Below are positions 52,275 through 61,454 of a DNA stretch of 64,000 bases, piece by piece. A program made the position numbers and the translations under genes. The first letter of the stretch is position 1, and the number at the start of each line of letters is the position of its first letter. Under the pieces are notes generated by a model. The model was given only the letters and a program-made list of their open reading frames with translations. It made no database searches and was not told where the DNA came from. Origin of the DNA: DATBFG01 sp036558645 (GTDB taxonomy: Bacteria > Acidobacteriota > Terriglobia > Terriglobales > Acidobacteriaceae); the NCBI GenBank assembly GCA_036558645.1, contig DATBFG010000048.1, positions 1 to 64,000 on the forward strand, given 5' to 3'.

Positions 52275-54122
52275 TCATCGGGTCGCGAATCCGTGGAACC
52301 ATCCTGGCTCCGCCACATGTTCTTCATGGAAGCGTCGCAGCCGGGCAGCAAGGATCGACCTTCGGCCAAGGTAGCCCACAACCTCGTGTTCGTCGCCACG
52401 CTCCACCACTGGGAGCCTGCCAATTTCGAATCGCAACAGCTTGGCAGCGGCCTCGGAAACCAGTTCGTCAGGATACGTGACAACCAGCCGGGTGTTGCCG
52501 GCCTGCTCAACCGTCATCGTGCCACTGGTATCCGTAGCCAGCGCACGCAAGACATCGCCACGCGTAATGATGCCCACCAGTTTCTTCGCATCATCCAGAA
52601 TCAATAACGCCTCATGGCGAGCCACTTCCGGATCATGCCTGGCAATGCGTTCTGCCACCACTCCGACATGGGTGCCTGCCGGGATGACAGGCAGTTCTCT
52701 GTCCATCGTTTCGCCCACAAAGGCTTGAGTGAGGGCGTCCGCTTCGTAGTCCTGGTGTACTCGCAAGCCACGCCGCGCGAGCTTCTCCGTCATGATTGAG
52801 CTGTGAGGCATCAAGAGCATCGCGATGCCATCGGCGATTACAGCTACCAGCATGAGCGGCAACACCGCGTTGTAGTCGCGCGTGATTTCAAAAGCGAAAA
52901 TGATGAACGAAAATGTGGCACGTGAGGCGGCGCCGAAAACTGCACCCATCGCAACCAGTGCGAATGCTCCCGGAGAAAGATGCGCGGTCGGGAAAAAGTA
53001 GTTCCCCACCATGGCAAACAGGCCTCCGAGCGCCGCACTCCACATGAAAGTCGGTGCCAGCAATCCTCCGGAGGTCCCAGAGCCCAGAGAAATGACCAGG
53101 GCCGCGGCTTTCGCCAGCATGACGATGACCAGCAACTTCCACGCGAGCTGGCCGTTCAGGATGTCACCGATCGTGTCATAGCCAACGCCCAGTACACGTG
53201 GAACGAAATATCCGATGATGCCCAGCCCCAGCGCTCCAATCGCGGGCCACCACATCTCATCAATCGGAAGCTTCTCGAACTGATCTTCCACCCAATAAAG
53301 GAGTTTGCTGAAGCCCGCCGCCACAACCCCGCAAAGCAGTCCCAGCACAAGATAGAAGGGGAGCGCGCGTGGGATACCGAAATCTACTGCTGCCACTTGA
53401 AACATCGGTCCGACACCCAGCATCCGCATGTGAACAGCGGTTGCGAGTGTGCTGGCAATGACCAGAGGAATAAACGATCGCGACTTGAATTCGAACAGGA
53501 GCAATTCAATCGCAAGAATGACACCAGCAATCGGGGTGTTAAACGTCGCCGACATTCCTGCAGCGGCCCCGCAGGCAAGCAGCACCTTCCGTTCTGCGGC
53601 CGTCGTGTGAAACGCCTGACCGACTAATGAGCCCAGTGCGCCCCCGGTTTGAATGATGGGACCTTCAGCCCCAAATGGGCCACCGGTTCCAATAGCGATT
53701 GCAGCTGAGATCGGTTTAAAGATTGCCACCCGAGGCTCAATTCGGCTTCGGTTGGTCAGGACCGCCTCCATCGCCTCCGGTATGCCGTGGCCTTTGATTT
53801 TGGGTGTCCCATACTTCGCCATGAGACCGACGATCAATCCACCGACGACGGGCACAAGAATCACCCACACGCCGAGTTGATTGAAGCGGACATTGCTGAG
53901 TTCCGCGGTCCACCGGTGAAAGAAGAAGATATTCGTGAAGAGCCCAATCAGCTTGTACAGGGCATATGCCACGAACCCGCCGACGAGCCCAATCGCGGCG
54001 GCAAGGAAAGAGACCAGCACCATGCGAAACTGCGCAGGTTCAGAACTTTGGCTTTGATTGGTGGAAGACCCGGTAGTGGACTGTTCGGCGTGACGTTTAT
54101 TGGAAAAGTCGTTAGATATCAT
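52275..54122 (-). CDS. ClC-type chloride transporter with CBS domains (second paralogue)
   Basis: From ATG 54122 the protein has 615 residues; no strong ribosome binding site is seen. A 35-residue polar lead precedes about ten membrane helices. The ClC signatures are standard: GHGIPEAM, GPFGAEGPIIQTGGALG (gating Glu in AEGP), ATFNTPIAGVILAIELLLFE, GSGTSGGLLAPTFMWSAALG. Two CBS domains follow (VGETMDRELPVIPAGTHVGV, LLILDDAKKLVGIITRGDVL, then TRLVVTYPDELVSEAAAKLL and VVGYLGRRSILAARLRR). The conserved Glu indicates a chloride/proton exchanger by analogy. It differs clearly from the ClC gene at 42799, which has the variant GPED motif, so the two are separate paralogues. Confidence 0.93.
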   Translation of the reverse strand: MISNDFSNKRHAEQSTTGSSTNQSQSSEPAQFRMVLVSFLAAAIGLVGGFVAYALYKLIGLFTNIFFFHRWTAELSNVRFNQLGVWVILVPVVGGLIVGLMAKYGTPKIKGHGIPEAMEAVLTNRSRIEPRVAIFKPISAAIAIGTGGPFGAEGPIIQTGGALGSLVGQAFHTTAAERKVLLACGAAAGMSATFNTPIAGVILAIELLLFEFKSRSFIPLVIASTLATAVHMRMLGVGPMFQVAAVDFGIPRALPFYLVLGLLCGVVAAGFSKLLYWVEDQFEKLPIDEMWWPAIGALGLGIIGYFVPRVLGVGYDTIGDILNGQLAWKLLVIVMLAKAAALVISLGSGTSGGLLAPTFMWSAALGGLFAMVGNYFFPTAHLSPGAFALVAMGAVFGAASRATFSFIIFAFEITRDYNAVLPLMLVAVIADGIAMLLMPHSSIMTEKLARRGLRVHQDYEADALTQAFVGETMDRELPVIPAGTHVGVVAERIARHDPEVARHEALLILDDAKKLVGIITRGDVLRALATDTSGTMTVEQAGNTRLVVTYPDELVSEAAAKLLRFEIGRLPVVERGDEHEVVGYLGRRSILAARLRRFHEEHVAEPGWFHGFATR

Positions 54123-54308
54123 TGCAAATACAAGAGCTAGAGGGATTATGGTTATCGCGAGATCAGAAGCTGGCTTGTTGCCGAACTAATATGAAAAAAG
54201 AGCGCGATGTGCGCGCTGCTATGCAGAGTGCGACAATCCGTCTAGGCCTAAGTTAATTATATATCGCGCAAGCACCAACCGCACATATTGAACCATGTAG
54301 TCGCAACA

Positions 54309-56957
54309 CTATTTTCCGTTAGGTGGAACATTCATCACGATCGTCAGTGGCTCAATCCTGTCCGGTTTTACATAGCGATCGACCAGAAATCGCGTGCCGT
54401 CTTTGCTCACGTCGTAAGTGAAGGCGTCGGTGGAAGATATTTGCGCTCTGCCAATCACTTGAAACAACGGCATGGGCACGCCTGTAGAGAATGTGTCCCC
54501 AGTTTGAACCGGCACAGCCGTTAGGAGGCCAGCAGGGTTGAGATAGAAAATTTCTTTTCCATCTCCGCGCCACCGTGGTTCTCGCCCGCCACCACGCGAT
54601 ACTTGCCACTTTCCTACTCCCGCAGGAAAAGTCGTTACGTAAATTTCCCAGGTTCCTGACTCGTCCGAGGCATAAGCTGCCCACTTTCCGTCCGGAGAAA
54701 TCTGTCCATTCGTGGAGTTTCCAGTGCCAGGGTTAAATGGGACAACGGAAGCGCCCGAGGGCGGAATGAGAACCAGTGAGTAGCCCGTCGGCTGCTGGCG
54801 GGTACATAGAATCAGACTGTCATCAAGTGACCAGGAATTGGGCAAGATGTCATCGGCCGGATCCGATCGAAATCCGAGGTGCTGTTGCTCCAGCCCGGAC
54901 ACTCGCTTCACCGTCAGCATGGCTGTGGCTTGATTCGATCGATACGCCAAAGTCTTGCCATCGCGTGACCAGACGCCAATCACGTCTTCATCCGGATCGA
55001 AAGTGAAGCGGGCATTGCTCGATCCATTTGCGCTTTCCAGCCAGATATCAATGTTGTTTTCTTGTGGGTCACTGATATCAACCGCGATGCGTGTCCCGTC
55101 AGGTGAGATTGATGGGTTTGCCTGGATAGCGGGCTTGCCGATCCGGCTGAGTTCCTTGCCGGTGCGATCAACCCACGACAGTACCGACAGAACGGCTCCC
55201 GGACTGGTGTTGTACACGAGCGTCCCATTGTCCGAAGCGGCGACCGAGGCCCAAAAGGTGGACGGCTGAAATCCGACAGTCTCTGCGATCGCCACAGGTG
55301 CGCCCGAAATCATTGCGCTCGAAGCGTCGAATGGCACACTCATCAGCTGTCCGCGATCGTCCGCATAATACAAGTGGTGAGCATCATAAGAAAAACTGGA
55401 ACGGCAAAGCATCACCAGCTTCTTTTCTTTGTTCTTAAGAGAACTAAGAAAGATACCGCTGACACGCGCTACCCTCAGGTCTCCGAAATTGCCGTCAAAA
55501 AAAAGAAAGTGGTCGCCATCCGGCAGGAACACTGGCCAGCGGTGAGTATTCTCATCAGCCTTACGAATCTCCTCTGTGAGTGGGGCGGCTCCCGTTCCGT
55601 CGGCATTGACCTGCCACAATGCACTCCCGGAGTCAGGAGAGTAGATGATCTTGTTTTGCCGACCCCAAGTTCCGCCGCGTGCTGATAACACATGGGCCAG
55701 CATTTGCGGAGACCCGCCAGCGGCATCTATCTTCATCAGCTTTCCATCGGCAAAGTATCCGAGGCTCGTGGCATCCGGGGACCAGAACGGAAAGCTTGCT
55801 CCCTCCGTTCCTTTGAGGAGCTTGCTCGTCGGCGACCCAATTCGCTGAACAAAAATTGCGGGGAGTCCTGAATTGTCCTCGGGTGCTACAAACGCCAGCA
55901 TCGTTCCATCGCGTGACAACGCGAAGTGACTCACTTCTGCCGGCACGGGGATGGCGAATTGTTGCCGTTCTGCAGTCGCTGGCCGCCTGGCGAGCCACCA
56001 TGACGTTGCTGCAACGACAGCCATCAACAACACGATCATGGCCCAGCGCGACCACGAGACCTTGCCCCCAGCTGGTGCGATTCGCGATGCCGTGGTGCTG
56101 TCAGTCCCAGATAGTGCGGACAATGCGAACGATAAGTCTTTCGCGGACTGGAAACGTTGTTCGGGGTTCTTTTCCATGCAACGGCGAACGATACGATCCA
56201 GTGCCGGCGAGATCGGATGCAACGCATCGACAGGTTCAACCGGATCCTCTCGGAGAACAGCGGTCATGGTTTCCGCCGGTGTGTCCCGTCGAAATGCCCT
56301 CTGACCCGAGAAGATTTCAAAAAGCACTGCGCCAAAAGCGAAGATGTCGGTGCGAGCATCCGTTGGTTCCCCACGCACTTGCTCCGGCGCCATGTAGCTG
56401 GCTGTTCCGAGCACGATGCCAGGGACCGTATGCGAACTGGTGAGCGTGACGCCTTCGGAGAGTTCCTGGCTGTTTTTCTGGACCAGCTTCGCCAAACCGA
56501 AGTCGAGAATTTTCGCGCGGCCGTCGCGAGTAAGGAACAGATTTTCCGGCTTTAGATCACGGTGGATGATGCCTTTCTCATGCGCCGCCGCCAACCCCTG
56601 CGCAACTTGCACCGCGAATTCCACTCCCTTGCGCTGCGGCATCGGCCCGCGGTCAAGGGTGGTTCGTAACGATTCTCCTTCCAGCAGCTCAGACACCAGG
56701 AATGGGCAGCCGGTGTATTGACCGACATCATGAATGCCCAAAAGGTTAGGGTGGTTGAGAGCTGCAACTGCTCGCGATTCCTGCTCGAAGCGGTGCAATC
56801 GATTGGCATCGCTGGCGAATGACTCAGGAAGGATCTTGATGGCTACTTCGCGTCCAAGCCGCGTATCGCGGGCGCGATACACCTCTCCCATGCCGCCCGC
56901 TCCAATCGGCGACAGAACTTCGTATGGACCGACTTGCGTGCCATTCGCAATGGGCAT
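54309..56957 (-). CDS. Serine/threonine protein kinase with TolB-like beta-propeller
   Basis: 882 residues. The kinase domain (about 12-280) has the Gly loop IGAGGMGEVYRARD, VAIKILPE (ATP Lys), catalytic IIHRDLKPENLFL, DFGLAKL, and APEQVRGEPTDARTDIFAFG. A single membrane helix follows (about 305-322, WAMIVLLMAVVAATSWWLAR). The outer part is a propeller of PD40/TolB-type repeats (LALSRDGTMLAFVAPEDNSG, SPDATSLGYFADGKLMKIDA, SPDGKWAAYASDESGTWEIY). The arrangement, with the kinase in the cytoplasm and the propeller in the periplasm as a likely sensor, is very common in Acidobacteriota. It is complete. The substrate is unknown; neighbours are a ClC transporter and an ABC ATPase. Confidence 0.95.
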   Translation of the reverse strand: MPIANGTQVGPYEVLSPIGAGGMGEVYRARDTRLGREVAIKILPESFASDANRLHRFEQESRAVAALNHPNLLGIHDVGQYTGCPFLVSELLEGESLRTTLDRGPMPQRKGVEFAVQVAQGLAAAHEKGIIHRDLKPENLFLTRDGRAKILDFGLAKLVQKNSQELSEGVTLTSSHTVPGIVLGTASYMAPEQVRGEPTDARTDIFAFGAVLFEIFSGQRAFRRDTPAETMTAVLREDPVEPVDALHPISPALDRIVRRCMEKNPEQRFQSAKDLSFALSALSGTDSTTASRIAPAGGKVSWSRWAMIVLLMAVVAATSWWLARRPATAERQQFAIPVPAEVSHFALSRDGTMLAFVAPEDNSGLPAIFVQRIGSPTSKLLKGTEGASFPFWSPDATSLGYFADGKLMKIDAAGGSPQMLAHVLSARGGTWGRQNKIIYSPDSGSALWQVNADGTGAAPLTEEIRKADENTHRWPVFLPDGDHFLFFDGNFGDLRVARVSGIFLSSLKNKEKKLVMLCRSSFSYDAHHLYYADDRGQLMSVPFDASSAMISGAPVAIAETVGFQPSTFWASVAASDNGTLVYNTSPGAVLSVLSWVDRTGKELSRIGKPAIQANPSISPDGTRIAVDISDPQENNIDIWLESANGSSNARFTFDPDEDVIGVWSRDGKTLAYRSNQATAMLTVKRVSGLEQQHLGFRSDPADDILPNSWSLDDSLILCTRQQPTGYSLVLIPPSGASVVPFNPGTGNSTNGQISPDGKWAAYASDESGTWEIYVTTFPAGVGKWQVSRGGGREPRWRGDGKEIFYLNPAGLLTAVPVQTGDTFSTGVPMPLFQVIGRAQISSTDAFTYDVSKDGTRFLVDRYVKPDRIEPLTIVMNVPPNGK

Positions 56958-57079
56958 GGTTGGCGCGAATTATAGCTTAGGCATGGGAGTCGAGCTGGGG
57001 CAGACCATGTTGCTGGAAGTATTGCGGGAGCCGTCTCGGAATCACTGTCCAGAAGCCGGCAAGATGCCGGCGCGCGGTC

Positions 57080-57838
57080 TTAGCGTGCTACCTTGCGCGA
57101 ATTTCTTTCGTCACCCGCGATCACGCCGTCTTTGATATAGATAACGCGATGGGCGTACTCAGCGATGTCATGTTCGTGAGTGACGAGGACGATGGTATTG
57201 CCTTCAGCGTGAAGGCGGTCGAAAAGGGCCATGATTTCATTTCCGGTCTGGGAATCGAGATTGCCGGTTGGTTCGTCAGCCAGAATGATCGACGGGCGAT
57301 TGACCAATGCCCGTGCGATCGCAACTCTCTGTCTTTGCCCGCCGGAGAGTTCGTTGGGTTTGTGCGTCATTCGCGATTCCATGCCGACAGCAGTCAGTGC
57401 TTCCTTCGCTCGCGCGATCCGCTCTTCGCCGGCAATGCCGGCATAGATGAGCGGCAATTCCACGTTGTGCAGCGCCGTGGCGCGCGCCAACAGATTGAAC
57501 GTCTGGAAAACAAACCCGATTTCCTTATTGCGGATACGTGCCAGTTCATCGTCGTCGAGTTGGCTAACCTGTTGCTGGTTCAGCCAGTACTCGCCCTTGC
57601 TGGGAGAATCGAGGCAGCCGATCAGGTTCATCAACGTCGACTTGCCGGAGCCGGAAGGGCCCATGATGGCAACATATTCATTGCGCTGGATTCGGAGGTT
57701 CACGCCCCGCAATGCCTGAACTTGCTGCTCCGATCCCATGTCGTAGGTCTTCCACAGATCGATGGTGGCAATCATGTATGACTGCGGGGACGCCGACACT
57801 TCAGGCTCTGTCATGTTGATTACTTCTGCGGTTGCCAT
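57080..57838 (-). CDS. ABC transporter ATP-binding protein, LolD/MacB-type
   Basis: GAGGAGAAG before ATG 57838 supports the start (252 residues). The ATPase motifs are complete: Walker A MGPSGSGKSTLMNLIGCLDS, Q-loop VFQTFNLLARATA, signature NELSGGQRQRVAIARALVN, Walker B IILADEPTGNLDSQ and switch His in VTHEHDIAEYAHR. The 25-residue lead is unusual but short. By family it drives export or lipoprotein-type transport with a MacB/FtsX-like permease. No permease lies in this stretch. The periplasmic adaptor gene is directly upstream (106 bases), which fits a MacA-MacB-type system with the permease encoded elsewhere. Confidence 0.93.
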   Translation of the reverse strand: MATAEVINMTEPEVSASPQSYMIATIDLWKTYDMGSEQQVQALRGVNLRIQRNEYVAIMGPSGSGKSTLMNLIGCLDSPSKGEYWLNQQQVSQLDDDELARIRNKEIGFVFQTFNLLARATALHNVELPLIYAGIAGEERIARAKEALTAVGMESRMTHKPNELSGGQRQRVAIARALVNRPSIILADEPTGNLDSQTGNEIMALFDRLHAEGNTIVLVTHEHDIAEYAHRVIYIKDGVIAGDERNSRKVAR

Positions 57839-57943
57839 CCTCTTCTCCTCTTCCGCCACTCTGCAGCTCCTGCCGGGTGCTACGTTGGACGTGTGAGCTT
57901 CACACTCGTTAGTCGTCTATGGTTGGGATGCGGTTCATGGCGA

Positions 57944-59335
57944 TTAGCTTTCGTTGCTCTCTTCCTTCTTCGGTGCGGAGTTGTCGATCTTGACACTGGC
58001 CCCCGGTTTTAGCGTGCGCAGAACTTTGTAACTTCCAGTTACAACCTCATCCCCATCTTTGATTCCGCTCAGAATTTCAATATCGGTGGTGCCGGCGATT
58101 CCTGTATCTAGCGGGACAAACTCTGCTTTTCCCGCGCGAATCACGAAGACCCCCTGAATCTCGGTCTTGTCCTTTGCTGCATCCTTATCCTTTTGTGGAG
58201 CGGCTGCATGAACCGAATTCTTATCCGCCTGAGCGGCGTCGAGATCCGACTGCTTGCGAACCGTAAGAGCCTGCATGGGAATCGATAATGCATTGGAACG
58301 AGTAGCCGTTGTTACCTTGGCGGTTGTCGAAAGCCCGGGCCGGAGATTATCCGGCGGATCCTGCAAAGAAACGACAACCTTGAAGTCTTTGGCTTCCTGA
58401 CTGCCGGTCGTCTGTTGCGAAGTCGCTAATCCCGTTGATCGCACCAGCGCAGCGTTTCCAATTTCAGTGACCACTCCCTTGAAAACCTTCTTGGGGATGG
58501 CGTCGATTGTGACCTCGGCGGGCTGCCCGAGCTTAACGTTGACGATGTCGGTCTCATCCATTTTGACTTCAGCCGTGATGACCGACATGTCGGCAATCGT
58601 CATAAGCGTGCTGCCCGGAGAGTTCTGAATTCCGATGACAACTGTTTCGCCTTCGCGAACTGGCAGGTTGGTGATCACCCCATCAAACGGCGCAGCATAA
58701 GTCGTTTTTTGCAGCACGTCGGCGGCACGAGTGAGGTTCGCGCGATTCTGCGCGATGCGTCGTTCCGCTGAGTCCTTCTGCGCTTTGGCCTGCGCAATAC
58801 GCGCCTCAGCTTCCGCGACTCCGGCGTCCGCCGACTCAAACGCATTCTTCCGGCTGTCGTATTCCGCCTTAGCAATCAAGGCGTCCTTATATAAGCCCTG
58901 GGCCCGCTCCCAATCGAGCTTCATCCGATCCGCGTCTGCCCTGGCGCGGTTCAGGTCAGCCACGCTGGTTTTCAACGCCGCGTCAGCTGCAATGACATCA
59001 GTTTGGGCGACCTCGAGCGCGGCTCGCGTGGCGTTCACATCCGCTTCGGATTGCACGTTCTCGAGCTGCGCCAGCAATTGACCCTTCTTTACTTTGTCGC
59101 CTTCTTTAACGTAGAGCTTGGTGATCTTTCCAAAAGCGTTTGCTCCAATGTTGGCGTATGTCTTGGGCTTGATCTCCCCCGAGGCGCTGACCACAGCGCT
59201 GAGATCGCCTCGCTGCGCCTTGCCGGTCTGTACCGTCACCACATTCTTCTTGCTCTGGTAAACGGTAAAGCCCACAATCGCGGAAAGAGCCACGAACGCT
59301 CCCACCCCAATCAGAACCTTCTTCCAGGTACTCAT
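57944..59335 (-). CDS. Periplasmic adaptor subunit (HlyD/MacA-type)
   Basis: ATG 59335 follows GGGGAGG with a short spacer. The 463 residues begin with a membrane anchor (VLIGVGAFVALSAIVGFTVY). Then come a biotinyl-lipoyl-like half (TVQTGKAQRGDLSAVVSASG, YVKEGDKVKKGQLLAQLE), a long coiled-coil hairpin (about 75-205; for example AKAEYDSRKNAFESADAGVA) and the second lipoyl half with beta-barrel strands (TYAAPFDGVITNLPVREGET, EVTIDAIPKKVFKGVVTEIG). An insertion rich in Ala, Asp and Lys (ADKNSVHAAAPQKDKDAAKD) lies near 370-390. The protein bridges an inner-membrane pump and an outer-membrane channel. Its partner ATPase is immediately downstream. Confidence 0.93.
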   Translation of the reverse strand: MSTWKKVLIGVGAFVALSAIVGFTVYQSKKNVVTVQTGKAQRGDLSAVVSASGEIKPKTYANIGANAFGKITKLYVKEGDKVKKGQLLAQLENVQSEADVNATRAALEVAQTDVIAADAALKTSVADLNRARADADRMKLDWERAQGLYKDALIAKAEYDSRKNAFESADAGVAEAEARIAQAKAQKDSAERRIAQNRANLTRAADVLQKTTYAAPFDGVITNLPVREGETVVIGIQNSPGSTLMTIADMSVITAEVKMDETDIVNVKLGQPAEVTIDAIPKKVFKGVVTEIGNAALVRSTGLATSQQTTGSQEAKDFKVVVSLQDPPDNLRPGLSTTAKVTTATRSNALSIPMQALTVRKQSDLDAAQADKNSVHAAAPQKDKDAAKDKTEIQGVFVIRAGKAEFVPLDTGIAGTTDIEILSGIKDGDEVVTGSYKVLRTLKPGASVKIDNSAPKKEESNES

Positions 59336-59646
59336 CGCCTCCCCTGCCTGTTGACGAACGCGGTTCAGAAACCCAGTCTCGTGAGATTCAAACGGCCCGG
59401 AGTTCCGGCGGTGAGGCGTCCGGCGTGCATGCCATTAGATACGAGCCCCAGCCTTCAAAAGTTCCCCACCGCAGGTACAGCTGGCTTGGACCCGTAATCG
59501 AACGAGGTGTTTACAGGTTAACTGCACAATTATAACGTGTTGGGGAACTCCGACGGGTGGGGGTGACCACCTTGGAAACCCGTCCCTGGAACGATTTTTT
59601 TAACCGCGACAACCAATCACAATCTGTTTACATCGCACGACTTAGC

Positions 59647-59675
59647 TTGCTTTGCAGGTACCAAAGACATAGAAT
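59647..59675 (+). promoter_or_regulatory. Sigma70-type promoter of the GWxTD gene
   Basis: TTGCTT (59647-59652), 17-base spacer, TAGAAT (59670-59675); predicted start near 59682. The rest of 59336-59646 shows no gene and probably holds the adaptor operon's promoter on the other strand. Confidence 0.4.
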
Positions 59676-59709
59676 AGGCAAACAAGTGTCTTAGGAGTAC
59701 TCCCTTTTT

Positions 59710-61422
59710 ATGTCCCGGGTAGGCTTGCGAAATCGCTTTGCGTTGGTTTTTTCTCTGGCTGCGCTGCTGGCGCTGGCAATTCCCGCCTTTTCTCAAAATG
59801 ACTCTGGCGAAGCCGCACCCGCTCAGGGAAGCGAAGACCCCCTAAAAAGGCCTCTTAGCGACAAGCAAAAGAAGGACAATGCCAAGGCCCTCAAACAAGA
59901 GTTGAGCAAGACCTACAAGAAATGGCTCGACGAGGACGTCCGCTGGATCATCAGCGACGAAGAGCAGAAGGCCTTCAAGATGCTCTCGAACGACGAAGAA
60001 CGCGACAACTTCATCGAGGCATTCTGGCAGCGCCGAGACCCCACTCCTGATACTGCTGACAACGAATTCAAAGACGAGCACTACCGCCGCATGGCCTATG
60101 CGAACGAACACTTTCCGGCGGGTATTCCCGGATGGAAAACCGACCGCGGACGCATGTACATCATGTACGGTCCTCCCGACGAAATCGATTCCCATCCGTC
60201 GGGGGGTACGTACGAGCGTCCCATGGACGAAGGCGGCGGCTCGACTTCTACGTTTCCCTTTGAGGATTGGCGCTACCGCTACATTGAGGGAATCGGTCAG
60301 GAAGTCATCATTGAGTTTGTAGACACCTGCATGTGCGGCGACTACCACATGACGATGGACCGCTCTGAGAAAGATGCGCTCCTCTACACCCCCAACGGTG
60401 GCCTGACGTTGTATGAGCAAATGGGTGTATCGAGCAAGGTGGACCGCTTTACGCACGGCGGATTGGAGCGGCTAGGCACCGGGCCCGGCGTCTCTGGCGA
60501 TCTGCAGACAAAGCAGTTTGATCGCCTCGAGCAGTTTTACAAGCTCAACAAGCCTCCGGCTGTGAAGTTTAAGGATCTCGAAGAAGTCGTCAGTCACAAG
60601 ATCAGCGTGAACCTCATGCCCTTCGATGTGAGGGCAGACTTCGTAAAAGTGACGGCTGACACGGTCCTGGTTCCGATCACGGTTCAGATCAAGAACCGCG
60701 ATGTCACCTTCATAAACAAGGACGGAGTGCAGCGGGGCACGGTGAATATCTTCGGACGAGTTTCCACACTGACCGGCCGAATCGCTCAGACGTTCGAAGA
60801 CACAGTACAAGTGGATGTACCTGCCGAATTGCTTCCCAAGGTGACCGAGAATGCCTCTGTGTACTGGAAGGCGCTACCCCTGAGGCCGGGACGCTACCGG
60901 TTCGACGTGGTGGTAAAGGACGTGAACGGCGATCGCGTGGGGAACTGGAGCCGCGGTATTCAGGTTCCTGATTTCGCCGATGACAAGCTGGAAGTTTCAT
61001 CTCTGATCCTGGCCGACCAGATGGAACCGGTCGCAGCCAAGAACGTCGGCACAGGCAATTTCGTGATCGGCACCACTAAGGTCCGGCCGAGAGTAGCTCC
61101 TTCCGACGGGAAGCCGGTTGTTTTCAAGCGAAATCAGAAGCTCAATTTCTGGATGCAGGTATACAATCTCGGGGTCGACGAGAAGACTCATAAACCGTCG
61201 GCTACTGTCGAGTACAACGTCGTCAATGCGGCGACCAACAAGCAGGTGATTCATACCGTGGAATCCACGGACCAGATGGGGAATATCGGCGATCAAGTGA
61301 CTCTGCAGAAGACACTATCGGCCGCGAATCTTGATCCCGGGGTATATCGCATTCAGATCAAGGTGAACGACAATATTTCCAAGCAAACAGTGGACCCGAC
61401 AGCGACATTTTCTGTCGAGTGA
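59710..61422 (+). CDS. Secreted GWxTD-domain protein
   Basis: AGGAG lies 13 bases before ATG 59710, a wide but usable spacing. The 570 residues begin with a signal peptide (FALVFSLAALLALAIPAFSQ). The GWxTD domain (about 55-240) has WLDEDVRWIISDEEQKAFKM, DEERDNFIEAFWQRRDPTPD, and the hallmark PGWKTDRGRMYIMYGPPDEI followed by DSHPSGG. The rest has beta-sandwich repeats (VTVQIKNRDVTFINKDGV, RPGRYRFDVVVKDVNGDRVG, LDPGVYRIQIKVNDNISK). The family is almost limited to Acidobacteriota and relatives, and function is unknown. The next gene follows after 32 bases, or overlaps the stop if read from GTG 61419. Confidence 0.93.
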   Translation: MSRVGLRNRFALVFSLAALLALAIPAFSQNDSGEAAPAQGSEDPLKRPLSDKQKKDNAKALKQELSKTYKKWLDEDVRWIISDEEQKAFKMLSNDEERDNFIEAFWQRRDPTPDTADNEFKDEHYRRMAYANEHFPAGIPGWKTDRGRMYIMYGPPDEIDSHPSGGTYERPMDEGGGSTSTFPFEDWRYRYIEGIGQEVIIEFVDTCMCGDYHMTMDRSEKDALLYTPNGGLTLYEQMGVSSKVDRFTHGGLERLGTGPGVSGDLQTKQFDRLEQFYKLNKPPAVKFKDLEEVVSHKISVNLMPFDVRADFVKVTADTVLVPITVQIKNRDVTFINKDGVQRGTVNIFGRVSTLTGRIAQTFEDTVQVDVPAELLPKVTENASVYWKALPLRPGRYRFDVVVKDVNGDRVGNWSRGIQVPDFADDKLEVSSLILADQMEPVAAKNVGTGNFVIGTTKVRPRVAPSDGKPVVFKRNQKLNFWMQVYNLGVDEKTHKPSATVEYNVVNAATNKQVIHTVESTDQMGNIGDQVTLQKTLSAANLDPGVYRIQIKVNDNISKQTVDPTATFSVE

Positions 61423-61454
61423 CACCGCGAAGCTGGATCCCAGAGGTGGTGGCA

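Noticed and set aside
52980..53627. Plus-strand open frame of 215 codons inside the second ClC gene
   Set aside because: It is antisense to conserved ClC motifs, very rich in Arg/His/Gln, and has no ribosome binding site.
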